Below are positions 55,029-62,786 of a stretch of DNA of 64,000 nt, in pieces (position 1 is the stretch's first letter; each line of letters opens with the position of its first letter). The DNA is taken from positions 62,001 to 126,000 of the forward strand of contig NZ_WVUD01000002.1 in assembly GCF_009856865.1 (NCBI RefSeq). The letters run 5' to 3'. The notes under the pieces are model-generated. The model saw only the letters and a list, made by a program, of their open reading frames with translations, was not told where the DNA came from and did no database searches. Both the position numbers and the translations under genes were made by a program. Source of the stretch: Solidesulfovibrio aerotolerans. Its GTDB lineage: Bacteria; Desulfobacterota; Desulfovibrionia; Desulfovibrionales; Desulfovibrionaceae.

Positions 55029-56495
55029 ATGTCCGATATCACCGCCCTGACCCTGACCGAGGTGCGCGACAAGCTGGCGCGCAAGGAAATAAAGGCCGCC
55101 GAGGCCGTGGCCGCCTGTCTGGCCCGCATCGAGGGCACCGAGCCGGCCCTAAAGGCCATCCTGCATCTGGACGCCGAAGCCGCCCTGGCCGCCGCCAAAG
55201 CCCTGGACGACGCCGGGCCTGTCGCCGGCCAACGCCTGTGGGGCGTGCCGGTGCTGGTCAAGGACGCCATCTGCGTCAAAGACGCACCTACCACCTGCGG
55301 TTCCAAGATCCTTCAAAATTTCACGCCGTTCTACGACGCCGTCTGCATCGAAAAGCTCAAAGCTGCCGGCGCGATTATCCTCGGCAAGACCAACATGGAC
55401 GAATTCGCCATGGGCTCGTCCACGGAAAATTCCGCCTACGCCATAACAGCCAACCCCTGGGACACGGCCAAAGTGCCGGGCGGTTCCAGCGGTGGCTCCG
55501 CCGCAGCCGTGGCCGCCGACCAATGCTTTGCCGCCCTTGGCACCGACACCGGCGGCTCCATCCGACAGCCCGCCGCCTTTTGCGGCACAGTCGGCATAAA
55601 GCCCACCTACGGCCGGGTGTCGCGCTACGGGCTGGTCGCCTACGGCTCAAGCCTGGACCAGATCGGACCGCTCACCCGCACCGCCGACGACGCCGCCGCA
55701 GTCCTCTCGGTCATCGCCGGCCACGATCCCAGAGATTCCACCTCGGCCCCGCGCGAAGTCCCCGATTTCGAGGCCGCTTTGGCCGGTGCCGTCGATCTGG
55801 CCGGCCTGACTATCGGCCTGCCCGACGAATACTGGGGCGAAGGCGTGGACGACGAAGTGCGCCAAGCCTGCGCCGCCGCCGTGGACACGGCCAAAAGCCT
55901 CGGTGCCACGGTTGTGCCGGTCTCCCTGCCGCACACGCCCTATGCCGTGGCCACCTACTACATCGTGGCCATGGCCGAAGCCTCCTCCAATCTGGCCCGC
56001 TTTGACGGCGTGCGCTACGGCTACCGCGCCCCCGAGGCCCAGACCCTGGAGGAACTCTACGAACTGTCGCGGTCCACAGGCTTTGGCCCCGAAGTCCAGC
56101 GCCGCATCGTGATCGGCACCTATGTGCTCTCGGCCGGCTACTACGACGCCTACTACCGCAAGGCCGCCCAGGTCCGCCGGCTCATCCGCCAGGATTTCCT
56201 CACCGCCTTCGAGAAATGCGATGTCATCTGCGGCCCCACCTCGCCCTTTGCTGCCTTCCCCATCGGCCAGATGACCGACGATCCGCTGCAGATGTATCTT
56301 AGCGACATCTTTACGATCTCCCTAAACCTCGCCGGTCTGCCCGGCCTGTCCATGCCCGTGGGCCTCGGCCAGACGTCGGGGATGCCCATCGGCATGCAGC
56401 TCTTCGGCCCGGCCTTTGACGAAGCCGCCATCCTGCGCACGGCCAAAGTGCTGGGAGCCGCCCTGCCGCCGCTGCCGCGTCCGGCTGGTATTTAA
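55029..56495 (+). CDS. gatA: Aspartyl/glutamyl-tRNA amidotransferase subunit A
   Basis: GatA hydrolyses glutamine to supply ammonia for tRNA amidation. The 488-aa amidase has the catalytic triad K78 (VLVKDAI), S153 in [10 protein letters not shown] and S177 in [10 protein letters not shown]. The start at 55029 has AAAGGG upstream; the frame is open to 54939 without support. Repeat copy D follows the stop. Confidence 0.97.
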   Translation: MSDITALTLTEVRDKLARKEIKAAEAVAACLARIEGTEPALKAILHLDAEAALAAAKALDDAGPVAGQRLWGVPVLVKDAICVKDAPTTCGSKILQNFTPFYDAVCIEKLKAAGAIILGKTNMDEFAMGSSTENSAYAITANPWDTAKVPGGSSGGSAAAVAADQCFAALGTDTGGSIRQPAAFCGTVGIKPTYGRVSRYGLVAYGSSLDQIGPLTRTADDAAAVLSVIAGHDPRDSTSAPREVPDFEAALAGAVDLAGLTIGLPDEYWGEGVDDEVRQACAAAVDTAKSLGATVVPVSLPHTPYAVATYYIVAMAEASSNLARFDGVRYGYRAPEAQTLEELYELSRSTGFGPEVQRRIVIGTYVLSAGYYDAYYRKAAQVRRLIRQDFLTAFEKCDVICGPTSPFAAFPIGQMTDDPLQMYLSDIFTISLNLAGLPGLSMPVGLGQTSGMPIGMQLFGPAFDEAAILRTAKVLGAALPPLPRPAGI

Positions 56496-56503
56496 GAGGG
56501 AAG

Positions 56504-56570
56504 AATGCCTCCGGCGGCCAAAGGGCTGAGCCCTTTGGAATCCCACCTGGAAGGCAAGGGGTTAAAGGGG
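56504..56570 (+). repeat. Stop-codon-associated repeat, decayed copy D
   Basis: ATGCCTCCGGCGGCC starts 11 nt after the gatA stop. It is followed by a different hairpin, AAAGGGCT-GA-AGCCCTTT-like (CAAAGGGCTGAGCCCTTTGG), and no GGGGGGATGATCCCCCC arm. The tag is conserved but the body differs. Confidence 0.65.
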
Positions 56571-56589
56571 AGCGGCGAATGGATTCGCG

Positions 56590-57681
56590 ATGTTGGTTGG
56601 CAATATGCGCTATGCCGTAGCCCTTTCCGGCGGTGCGGACAGCCTGCTCGCGTTGGGCCTGCTGCGCGACGCCGGCCACGATCTCCTCGGGCTGCACGCC
56701 CATTTTCTGCCGCCCGGTCCCAAGGAATACGCGCTGGCCGCCGCCATCGACGCCCAATGCCAGGGGCTTGGCGTACCCTTTGCCGCCGTGGATCTGTCGC
56801 GGGAATTTGACGCCCACGTCATAGCGCCCTTTATTGCCGCCTATGCCGCCGGCCTGACCCCCAATCCCTGCGCCGCCTGCAACCGGACCATGAAATTCGG
56901 CCTGCTCCTGACCGCCGCCAGGGAGCGCGGGGCAACGCATATCGCCACCGGCCACTATGCCCGCATCACCGACGCACCCGCCGGCCCGAGCCTGTGGCGC
57001 GGGGCCGACCCCAGCCGCGACCAAAGCTATTTTTTAAGCCTCGTACCGGTAAGCGCCCTGGCCCAGGCCGTCTTTCCCCTGGCCGAACGTATGAAGGCCG
57101 ACAACCCGGCCGCCCTGGCAGAACTCGGCCTCACCCCGCCGCTGCCGCGCGAATCCCGCGAAGTCTGCTTCGTGCCCGGCGACGACTACCGGGCCTTTTT
57201 GGAGGCTTCCGGCGCGCCGCTCTCCGGCCCCGGTCCCATCGTCCTGGCCGACGGCACGCGTCTGGGGACGCATCAGGGCCTGTGGCGACACACCATCGGC
57301 CAGCGCAAGGGCCTGGGCATCGGCTATAGCGAACCGCTCTACGTCCTGGCCAAGGACGCTGCCGCCAATGCGCTTCTCGTCGGCGGCAAAGCCGAGCTTG
57401 CGGCCACCACCTGCCGCACCGGCCCGGCCAATGTCCTCGTGCCGCCGGCCGATTGGCCGGACGAAATCCTGGCCCAGACCTGCTACCGCATGCGTCCGCG
57501 ACCCGCCACGGCCCGTCTTAACGACCAGGACGGCCTCGCCATCGCCTTTGCCCAACCCGTCCCCCGCCCCACCCCCGGGCAGGTGGCCACGCTCTACGAC
57601 ACCGCCGGCCGGGTGTTGGCCGGTGGGGAGATCACGGATACCGGCCTTGTGTTCCCGGGAAGCCTTCAGGACACGTATTGA
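56590..57681 (+). CDS. mnmA: tRNA-specific 2-thiouridylase MnmA
   Basis: MnmA thiolates U34 of tRNA(Lys, Glu, Gln). The 363-aa protein has the PP-loop ALSGGADS (residues 11-18; the usual form is SGGVDS), the catalytic C97 in NPCAACNR and the second catalytic C193 in REVCFVPGDDY. The position before the catalytic cysteine, an aspartate in Escherichia coli, is C94. ATG 56605 (MRYAVALSGG) is an alternative start. Its stop overlaps the next start by one base. Confidence 0.92.
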   Translation: MLVGNMRYAVALSGGADSLLALGLLRDAGHDLLGLHAHFLPPGPKEYALAAAIDAQCQGLGVPFAAVDLSREFDAHVIAPFIAAYAAGLTPNPCAACNRTMKFGLLLTAARERGATHIATGHYARITDAPAGPSLWRGADPSRDQSYFLSLVPVSALAQAVFPLAERMKADNPAALAELGLTPPLPRESREVCFVPGDDYRAFLEASGAPLSGPGPIVLADGTRLGTHQGLWRHTIGQRKGLGIGYSEPLYVLAKDAAANALLVGGKAELAATTCRTGPANVLVPPADWPDEILAQTCYRMRPRPATARLNDQDGLAIAFAQPVPRPTPGQVATLYDTAGRVLAGGEITDTGLVFPGSLQDTY

Positions 57682-58301
57682 TGCCGTCCCCCATCCGCCA
57701 TATCCTCCTTGACCGCGACGGCACGGTCATTGTCGAGCGGCACTATCTGGCCGATCCGGGCGGCGTGGAACTGTACCCCGGCGCAGGGCAGGCGCTGGCC
57801 CGGCTGGTCCGGGCCGGAGCGGACCTCTATCTGGTCACCAACCAATCCGGCATCGGCCGGGGCTATTACGGCGAAGCCGAGTTTCAGGCCGTCCAGGCCC
57901 GCTTGCTGGAACTGCTGGCCCCCTTTGGCGCGCCCATCACCGCAACGGCCCATTGCCCTCATGGCCCGGATGTCGGATGCGACTGCCGCAAGCCGGCAGC
58001 CGGCCTGTTTGCGCGTCTGGCCGCCGCGTATCATCTGGACCCGGCCGCCACCGCCGTCATCGGCGACAAGGCGTCCGACATCGCCTTCGGCCTGGGTATC
58101 GGCTCGCCCTGCACCATCCTGGTGACCACCGGCCACGGCCAGCACGCCACCGCCGCGCTCGGCCTGCCGGCCCTGACCGAACCCTGGCGGAAGCTTGCCG
58201 ACCGCCGGCCCGACTGGCCCCATGTCCTGGCCCATGATCTGCCTGCCGCCGCCGACTATCTCCTCACCAGCAGCCGGATAATCGCTCCAGCCGCCCCATG
58301 A
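57681..58301 (+). CDS. gmhB: Heptose-1,7-bisphosphate 7-phosphatase-like HAD enzyme
   Basis: GmhB removes the 7-phosphate from heptose bisphosphate on the way to ADP-heptose for lipopolysaccharide. The 206-aa HAD protein has D11 and D13 in LLDRDGT, TNQSGIGRG near 53-61, the zinc-binding CPHGPDVGCDCRKPAAG loop typical of GmhB, and GDKASDI. Position and family are clear; specificity (heptose anomer or histidinol phosphate) is inferred. Confidence 0.85.
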   Translation: MPSPIRHILLDRDGTVIVERHYLADPGGVELYPGAGQALARLVRAGADLYLVTNQSGIGRGYYGEAEFQAVQARLLELLAPFGAPITATAHCPHGPDVGCDCRKPAAGLFARLAAAYHLDPAATAVIGDKASDIAFGLGIGSPCTILVTTGHGQHATAALGLPALTEPWRKLADRRPDWPHVLAHDLPAAADYLLTSSRIIAPAAP

Positions 58302-58451
58302 GCCACGCCCTGGCCACCGTCGCAACCCAACAGGAGAAGTGCGCGGTGCAGGGCGAGGGTTGCGCCGGCTGCGTATCCTGGCTATTTATGGGACAAGTTG
58401 GACGAAGAGGCCGAAAGCCGGGTTCCCTATCCGGCAAGGCAAGGGGCAACA

Positions 58452-59564
58452 ATGCGCAAGGGAACCGAGGAAAAGCCGGCCATCGTGGTCCGTCCCGAGG
58501 CCGTGGAACAGTATCTGAGGGAAGCGTTTGGCCCCACCGCCCGGATGCTCGGGGCCGGTGCCATGGGGTCCGGCGGCCAGGGCATGAAGGAATTCGGCTA
58601 CGGCAAACCCGTGTGCCTGGAGTTCGAAGTGGACGGGCAGGTGCGCCGGGGGGTGCTGTCGATCATGCGCGGCGACAAGTACGGCCACCAGTTCTACTGG
58701 GACCGGGCTGCCATCCTCATGTTTCAATTCGAGGCCGGCGGCGCCATGGAAAAGCACGTGCGCCCCATGGCCCTGGGCTATTTTGACCAGGACGACCGCC
58801 TCGTGCCGGTGGCCCGGCCCAAAGAGTTCTTTTTATTAAGCGAAATGGCCCCGGGCTACGACTACTACCTCGATTTGCAGCGCATCCAGAAAACCGGCCT
58901 TGAGGCCCGCGATTTGGACATGGTCCGGTCCTTTGCAACCTGGCTGGCCCGGGTCCATAGCCTGAAAAAAGACGACGCCGACCTCTATCTGCGCCGGGTG
59001 CGCAACTTGATTGGCGCGTCGGAATGCATCTTCGGGCTGGTGGACGCCTATCCCCACCCCTACAGCCTCTTTCCCCCGCAGCGTTTTTGCGCCCTGGAAA
59101 AACGCATCATCGACTGGCGCTGGAAGCTGCGCGGGTTTACCCACCGCTTAAGCGAGGTGCACGGCGATTTCCACCCCTGGAACGTGCTGATTCAGGAGGC
59201 GGGAGACACACGGGATTTCGCTGTCCTCGACCGCAGTCGCGGCCAGTGGGGCGAGCCGGCCGACGACGTGGCCACCATGAGCCTGAATTTCGTGCTCTTT
59301 GGCCTCTACGGCCACAAAGAGCTGACCGGAGACTTTGAGCGGCTCTTTATGGCCTTCTGGGAAACCTATCTGCGCCACGCTGGCGACGACGAAATATTTT
59401 CCGTCATCGCGCCCTTTTACGTCTTTCGCGGCCTGGTTGTCGCCTCGCCCCAGTGGTATCCGGGCCATCCCGAGGACGTGCGCCGGGGCTTGTTGCGCTT
59501 TTTGGAAAACGTTCTTGGCGATGAGCGCTTCGATTGCCAAAACTTCAACCGGTACATGCGCTGA
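58452..59564 (+). CDS. Aminoglycoside-phosphotransferase-like kinase
   Basis: The 370-aa protein has an APH/choline-kinase fold: catalytic HGDFHPWN near residue 236-243 and a metal-binding region DRSRGQWGEPADDVA about 20 residues later, where a typical IDWE is replaced by LDRSRG. The start at 58452 has AAGGGG upstream. It ends 1 nt before an APS-kinase-like gene, so the two are co-expressed. A small-molecule or sugar substrate is likely; antibiotic resistance is not implied. Confidence 0.75.
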   Translation: MRKGTEEKPAIVVRPEAVEQYLREAFGPTARMLGAGAMGSGGQGMKEFGYGKPVCLEFEVDGQVRRGVLSIMRGDKYGHQFYWDRAAILMFQFEAGGAMEKHVRPMALGYFDQDDRLVPVARPKEFFLLSEMAPGYDYYLDLQRIQKTGLEARDLDMVRSFATWLARVHSLKKDDADLYLRRVRNLIGASECIFGLVDAYPHPYSLFPPQRFCALEKRIIDWRWKLRGFTHRLSEVHGDFHPWNVLIQEAGDTRDFAVLDRSRGQWGEPADDVATMSLNFVLFGLYGHKELTGDFERLFMAFWETYLRHAGDDEIFSVIAPFYVFRGLVVASPQWYPGHPEDVRRGLLRFLENVLGDERFDCQNFNRYMR

Positions 59565-59565
59565 T

Positions 59566-60147
59566 ATGGCTACCGCACTTTGGTTCACCGGCCTGCCCGG
59601 CTCAGGCAAAAGCGCCCTGGCCCAGGCTGTTGCGCAGTATCTGCGTCTGGCCGGCATCGATGTCGCCACGTTGGAACTGGACGCCCGCCGCAAGGCCTAT
59701 TTCCCCAAACCCACCTACAGCGAGGCCGAGCGCGAGGCGGCCTACACGCGCTTTGCCGACGAGGCGGCCCACCTCTACCGCCTGGGCACGGGGTTGGTCA
59801 TCATGGACGCCTCGGCCCCGCGTCTGGCCATGCGCGCCTATGCCCGCTCGCGTATGACGCACTTCGCCGAAGTGCACGTGCGCTGTTCCCTGGCCGTGGC
59901 CATGGCCCGGGAGTCGGCCCGCCCCCAGGGCAAGGTCATGGCCGGACTCTATGCCAAGGCCATGATGCGCAAAGCCACCGGCCGGGAATTCCCGGGCCTG
60001 GGGCAGGTCATCGGCGTGGACGTGCCCTTTGAGGAAGACCCGGCTGCGGAGTGCGTGGTGGATGCCGAACATTTGACCATCGAGGCCGGGCGCGACGTTG
60101 TTTTGACCTTTCTGCGCGGCTGGCCGGCCTTGTCCGGGACGTTGTAA
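59566..60147 (+). CDS. Divergent adenylylsulfate-kinase-like P-loop protein
   Basis: The 193-aa protein resembles CysC: Walker A GLPGSGKS (residues 9-16), and a C-terminal block GLYAKAMMRKATGREFPGLG then GVDVPFEEDP, matching the CysC GLY-kkA and YE-P region. The DGDNxR substrate motif is replaced by LDARRKAYF, so it may act on something other than adenylylsulfate. It abuts the APH-like kinase. A GC hairpin (60154-60174) follows without a T run. Confidence 0.7.
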   Translation: MATALWFTGLPGSGKSALAQAVAQYLRLAGIDVATLELDARRKAYFPKPTYSEAEREAAYTRFADEAAHLYRLGTGLVIMDASAPRLAMRAYARSRMTHFAEVHVRCSLAVAMARESARPQGKVMAGLYAKAMMRKATGREFPGLGQVIGVDVPFEEDPAAECVVDAEHLTIEAGRDVVLTFLRGWPALSGTL

Positions 60148-60310
60148 AACCCCTCCCGGGCACCGCGCCCGGGAACGTGGGCCGCGCCGTCAGGGCAACT
60201 TCCCTGGTTCCGCCTGTCCCATGCCAACGCCGCAATAATCGACGGAAGCTGTAACCAACCTACCCGCTTCGGGCACTTGTCTTGCAATACTCCCGGCCAT
60301 GGAGGGTCCG

Positions 60311-60646
60311 ATGTCTCAAGGCCCCGTGCGATATTGCCCCGGCTGCGGCCAGGCGCTGCGTTTTCCGTCCCATATCGGCGGCATGCTCATGGCCTGTCCC
60401 GTGTGCGGCCACCGTTTTGCCTCGCCGTTTCGGCTGGCCGGCGCATCGGCCGTCCCGCCGGTGCATCTGAGCGCATCCCCCCAGACTGACCCCAGGCCTG
60501 ACACCGTCCCCACCCCGCCCCCAGCCCCCGCGCCCACCGCTATGGACACGGTGCCGGAAGCCACGCCCAGGCCGCCCGCACCAACGGGCGTGCGCCCAAC
60601 CTCCCTGGCCGCCAAAGTGGCCGCCAAATACGCCGCCAAATCCTAA
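60311..60646 (+). CDS. Zinc-ribbon protein with a proline-rich tail
   Basis: The 111-aa protein starts with a zinc ribbon (C9-x2-C12, C29-x2-C32), followed by about 60 Pro/Thr/Ala residues and a C-terminal KVAAKYAAKS. The start at 60311 has GGAGGG 5 nt upstream; ATG 60299 overlaps that site. No function known; the ribbon suggests nucleic acid or protein binding. Confidence 0.7.
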   Translation: MSQGPVRYCPGCGQALRFPSHIGGMLMACPVCGHRFASPFRLAGASAVPPVHLSASPQTDPRPDTVPTPPPAPAPTAMDTVPEATPRPPAPTGVRPTSLAAKVAAKYAAKS

Positions 60647-60809
60647 GTCTTCCTTCCCAACCCGCCCCGACAGCGCCGGTTACCCCGCCACCCGGCCACC
60701 CATCCGGTCCAAACCCGGCACATGCACAGCCAAATTGCGCCAAGTGGCGACATCCCCTTGCCTCGCCGGAACATTTACCGCTATTGTCAGGCAATCACGG
60801 GGAGGGGAA

Positions 60810-61085
60810 ATGAATAAAAGCGAACTCATCAAGGTTTTTGCCCAGCGCTTCAACACGCCGGACACCGAGGCGGCCGACTTTGTAAACGTCTTTTTCGACC
60901 GGATCAGGCAGGCGCTCCTGGCGGGCGATCGCGTGGAAATTCGCGGTTTCGGTTCCTTTGCCGTGCGCGAGTACGAGGGGTACACCGGCCGCAATCCCAA
61001 AAGCGGCCAAAGCGTTGCCGTCGGACCGAAACGCCTGCCGTTTTTCAAGGCCGGCCGGCGCTTGAAGGAGCATCTCAACGGCTGA
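60810..61085 (+). CDS. HU/IHF family DNA-binding protein
   Basis: This 91-aa nucleoid protein begins MNKSELIKVFA and has the conserved GFGSFAVREYEGYTGRNP arm (about 52-69) and a C-terminal PFFKAGRRLKEHL helix. The layout is closer to IHF-beta-like proteins. A GGGGAGGGGAA precedes the ATG at 60810. Confidence 0.92.
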   Translation: MNKSELIKVFAQRFNTPDTEAADFVNVFFDRIRQALLAGDRVEIRGFGSFAVREYEGYTGRNPKSGQSVAVGPKRLPFFKAGRRLKEHLNG

Positions 61086-61387
61086 CCCACAGCGGCGCTC
61101 CACAGCGCTCGTTACCAGTGACCGCCCAAGACGGCACAAAACCGTGGGCCGCCAGCCCGGTGGCGGCACTGACGCGGATTGATCCCCTGTCCCCCTGGCG
61201 GCGCTTACGGCTTCAATCCGGGGGACAGGCGGGGAAGACTACGCTTCCTCGGCACACCCGGTCCTCCCACTGCAAGCGCTGGTGTTCCTGGTGTGGCTCG
61301 GGGAAGAGCAAAAGGCCCGGCCTTTCGCCGGCAGCCAGGGCCGCAACCGCCCATTAAGACCTTCGCGCGGGCCGGCCGGCACGGCCT
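61086..61387. other. Intergenic stretch with a 10-bp inverted repeat
   Basis: No gene is seen. CCTGTCCCCC (61186-61195) is an exact reverse complement of GGGGGACAGG (61220-61229). It lies between the HU gene and the convergent AI-2E permease gene and may end both transcripts, but there is no T run. Confidence 0.5.
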
Positions 61388-62407
61388 TCACACGAGCCCC
61401 TGATCGCTGAGTTCCTTTTTCAGGTAGGCGTAATAGATTGGCGCTGCCACCAGCCCGGCCAGCCCGAAAGCGGCTTCCATCACCAGCATGGCCAGCAGTA
61501 TCTCCCAGGTTCTGGCATGGATATGCCCGCCGACGATGCGGGCATTAAGAAAATACTCCAGCTTGTGGACGAGGATGAGAAAGAGCAGCGACCAGCCGGC
61601 GACGGCAAAGGAAACGCTCAGGCTCACCACCACGATGGCACTGTTGGAGATGAGATTGCCGACCACCGGGAGCATGCCCGCCAAAAAGGTCAGGGCCACC
61701 ATGGTCTTGGCCAAGGGCAGATGGACCCCCAGGGCGGGCAGGACCACGAACAGATACAGGACCGTCAGTGCCGTATTGAGCCCGGAAATCCGCACTTGGG
61801 CAAACACAACGGCTCGAAACGCCGTACACAGGCGACTGGCGCGCTCCAAAAGCGCCGCAGCCAGGGGACGGTGCTTCTCCCCCGTGGTTTCGGCCACCAA
61901 GGCGATCACCGCCCCGAGAATCAGCCCGACCAGGACATGCGCCAGCAGTTGCGCGATACCCTTGCCCGCTGCCTGCATGGTGGCCGCCCGGGCGCGCAGG
62001 GCCGCGACGACGTCCGTGCTCATGGCCTCGACGTTCTCGGGCAAAAACGTGACCAGCCAGCCGGGCAACCTGGCCCGCAGGCTCTCCAACGCCTCGGCCA
62101 TTTTCCGTAGCAAGGTCGGGATACTGGTGGATTCGCTGTGAAAAAAGGCAATCCCCTTCCAGGCGAGCAGGGCCAGCCCGACGACTATAAGGACTGCCAG
62201 GCAGGCCACCACCACTTGCTTTGCGCGCCGGTGCCCGACCCAGGCAGCAGGCAAGACCGGCGCGGCCAGTTGGACCAGCTCAAAGACCAACAGGCCCGCC
62301 ATGAGCGCAGGAAACAAGTGGAGCGGAAAGACCAGCAGCAGGGCGAGTCCTGCCCCGATCCAGGCGACGACGTCATAAACCGAGGCCTTGGGCCGCACAG
62401 GCTGCAT
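61388..62407 (-). CDS. AI-2E family transporter (PerM/YdiK type)
   Basis: The 339-aa membrane protein has two N-terminal helices, a hydrophilic middle (about 95-130), and four to five C-terminal helices with the family motifs LPVVGNLISN near 235 and a C-terminal YLKKEL. Family members export varied small molecules, so the substrate is open. It diverges from the kdp operon. Confidence 0.8.
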   Translation of the reverse strand: MQPVRPKASVYDVVAWIGAGLALLLVFPLHLFPALMAGLLVFELVQLAAPVLPAAWVGHRRAKQVVVACLAVLIVVGLALLAWKGIAFFHSESTSIPTLLRKMAEALESLRARLPGWLVTFLPENVEAMSTDVVAALRARAATMQAAGKGIAQLLAHVLVGLILGAVIALVAETTGEKHRPLAAALLERASRLCTAFRAVVFAQVRISGLNTALTVLYLFVVLPALGVHLPLAKTMVALTFLAGMLPVVGNLISNSAIVVVSLSVSFAVAGWSLLFLILVHKLEYFLNARIVGGHIHARTWEILLAMLVMEAAFGLAGLVAAPIYYAYLKKELSDQGLV

Positions 62408-62513
62408 ACGATCTCCTTGTCTGCATAAAGCGACGGGGGGGGTCCCGCCGTGCCCGCGCCAAGCCTAGAGTGTCCGGCTGCGGCCGGCAAGGGCAGCGGC
62501 CTTGAGGCTGCTG

Positions 62514-62532
62514 TTTACGCAATTTTTACACC
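62514..62532 (+). promoter_or_regulatory. Candidate KdpE-binding site upstream of kdp
   Basis: TTTACGCAATTTTTACACC resembles the T-rich KdpE operator described upstream of Escherichia coli kdpFABC (TTTATA followed by TTTTTTTACACC). A -10-like TATACA lies at 62546-62551. The match is by eye. Confidence 0.45.
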
Positions 62533-62610
62533 ACTCCCCCCTCTCTATACACCGCGTTTAGACCGTCCCGGCTACACCCGTCCCATCGACAACCGCCAAG
62601 GAGGGTTTCG

Positions 62611-62712
62611 ATGGACATTCTTTTTATCCTCTGCACCTTGGCCCTGGTCATTGGGATGCTGGGCCTGATAGAATTTCTTGAACGCCTCGCAAGGAAAGAC
62701 CCATGGACATAG
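62611..62712 (+). CDS. 33-aa membrane microprotein before kdpF
   Basis: A perfect AAGGAGG lies 7 nt upstream of ATG 62611. The product has one hydrophobic helix (residues 3-20) and a basic end (ERLARKDPW). Its last codons overlap the kdpF start by 10 nt, so translation is probably coupled. It resembles KdpF in size and layout but has no known function. Confidence 0.65.
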   Translation: MDILFILCTLALVIGMLGLIEFLERLARKDPWT

Positions 62713-62786
62713 TGGTATTGGCCGTCGCGGTCGCGCTCTTCACCTATCTGCTGGCGGCGTTATGCAAACCGGAGTGGTTCCAATGA
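62703..62786 (+). CDS. kdpF: K+-transporting ATPase subunit KdpF
   Basis: KdpF is a 27-aa single-helix peptide that stabilises the KdpABC complex. The sequence is one helix (VVLAVAVALFTYLLAAL) ending KPEWFQ, as in other KdpF peptides. Its stop overlaps the kdpA ATG (ATGA at 62783-62786). Confidence 0.85.
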   Translation: MDIVVLAVAVALFTYLLAALCKPEWFQ

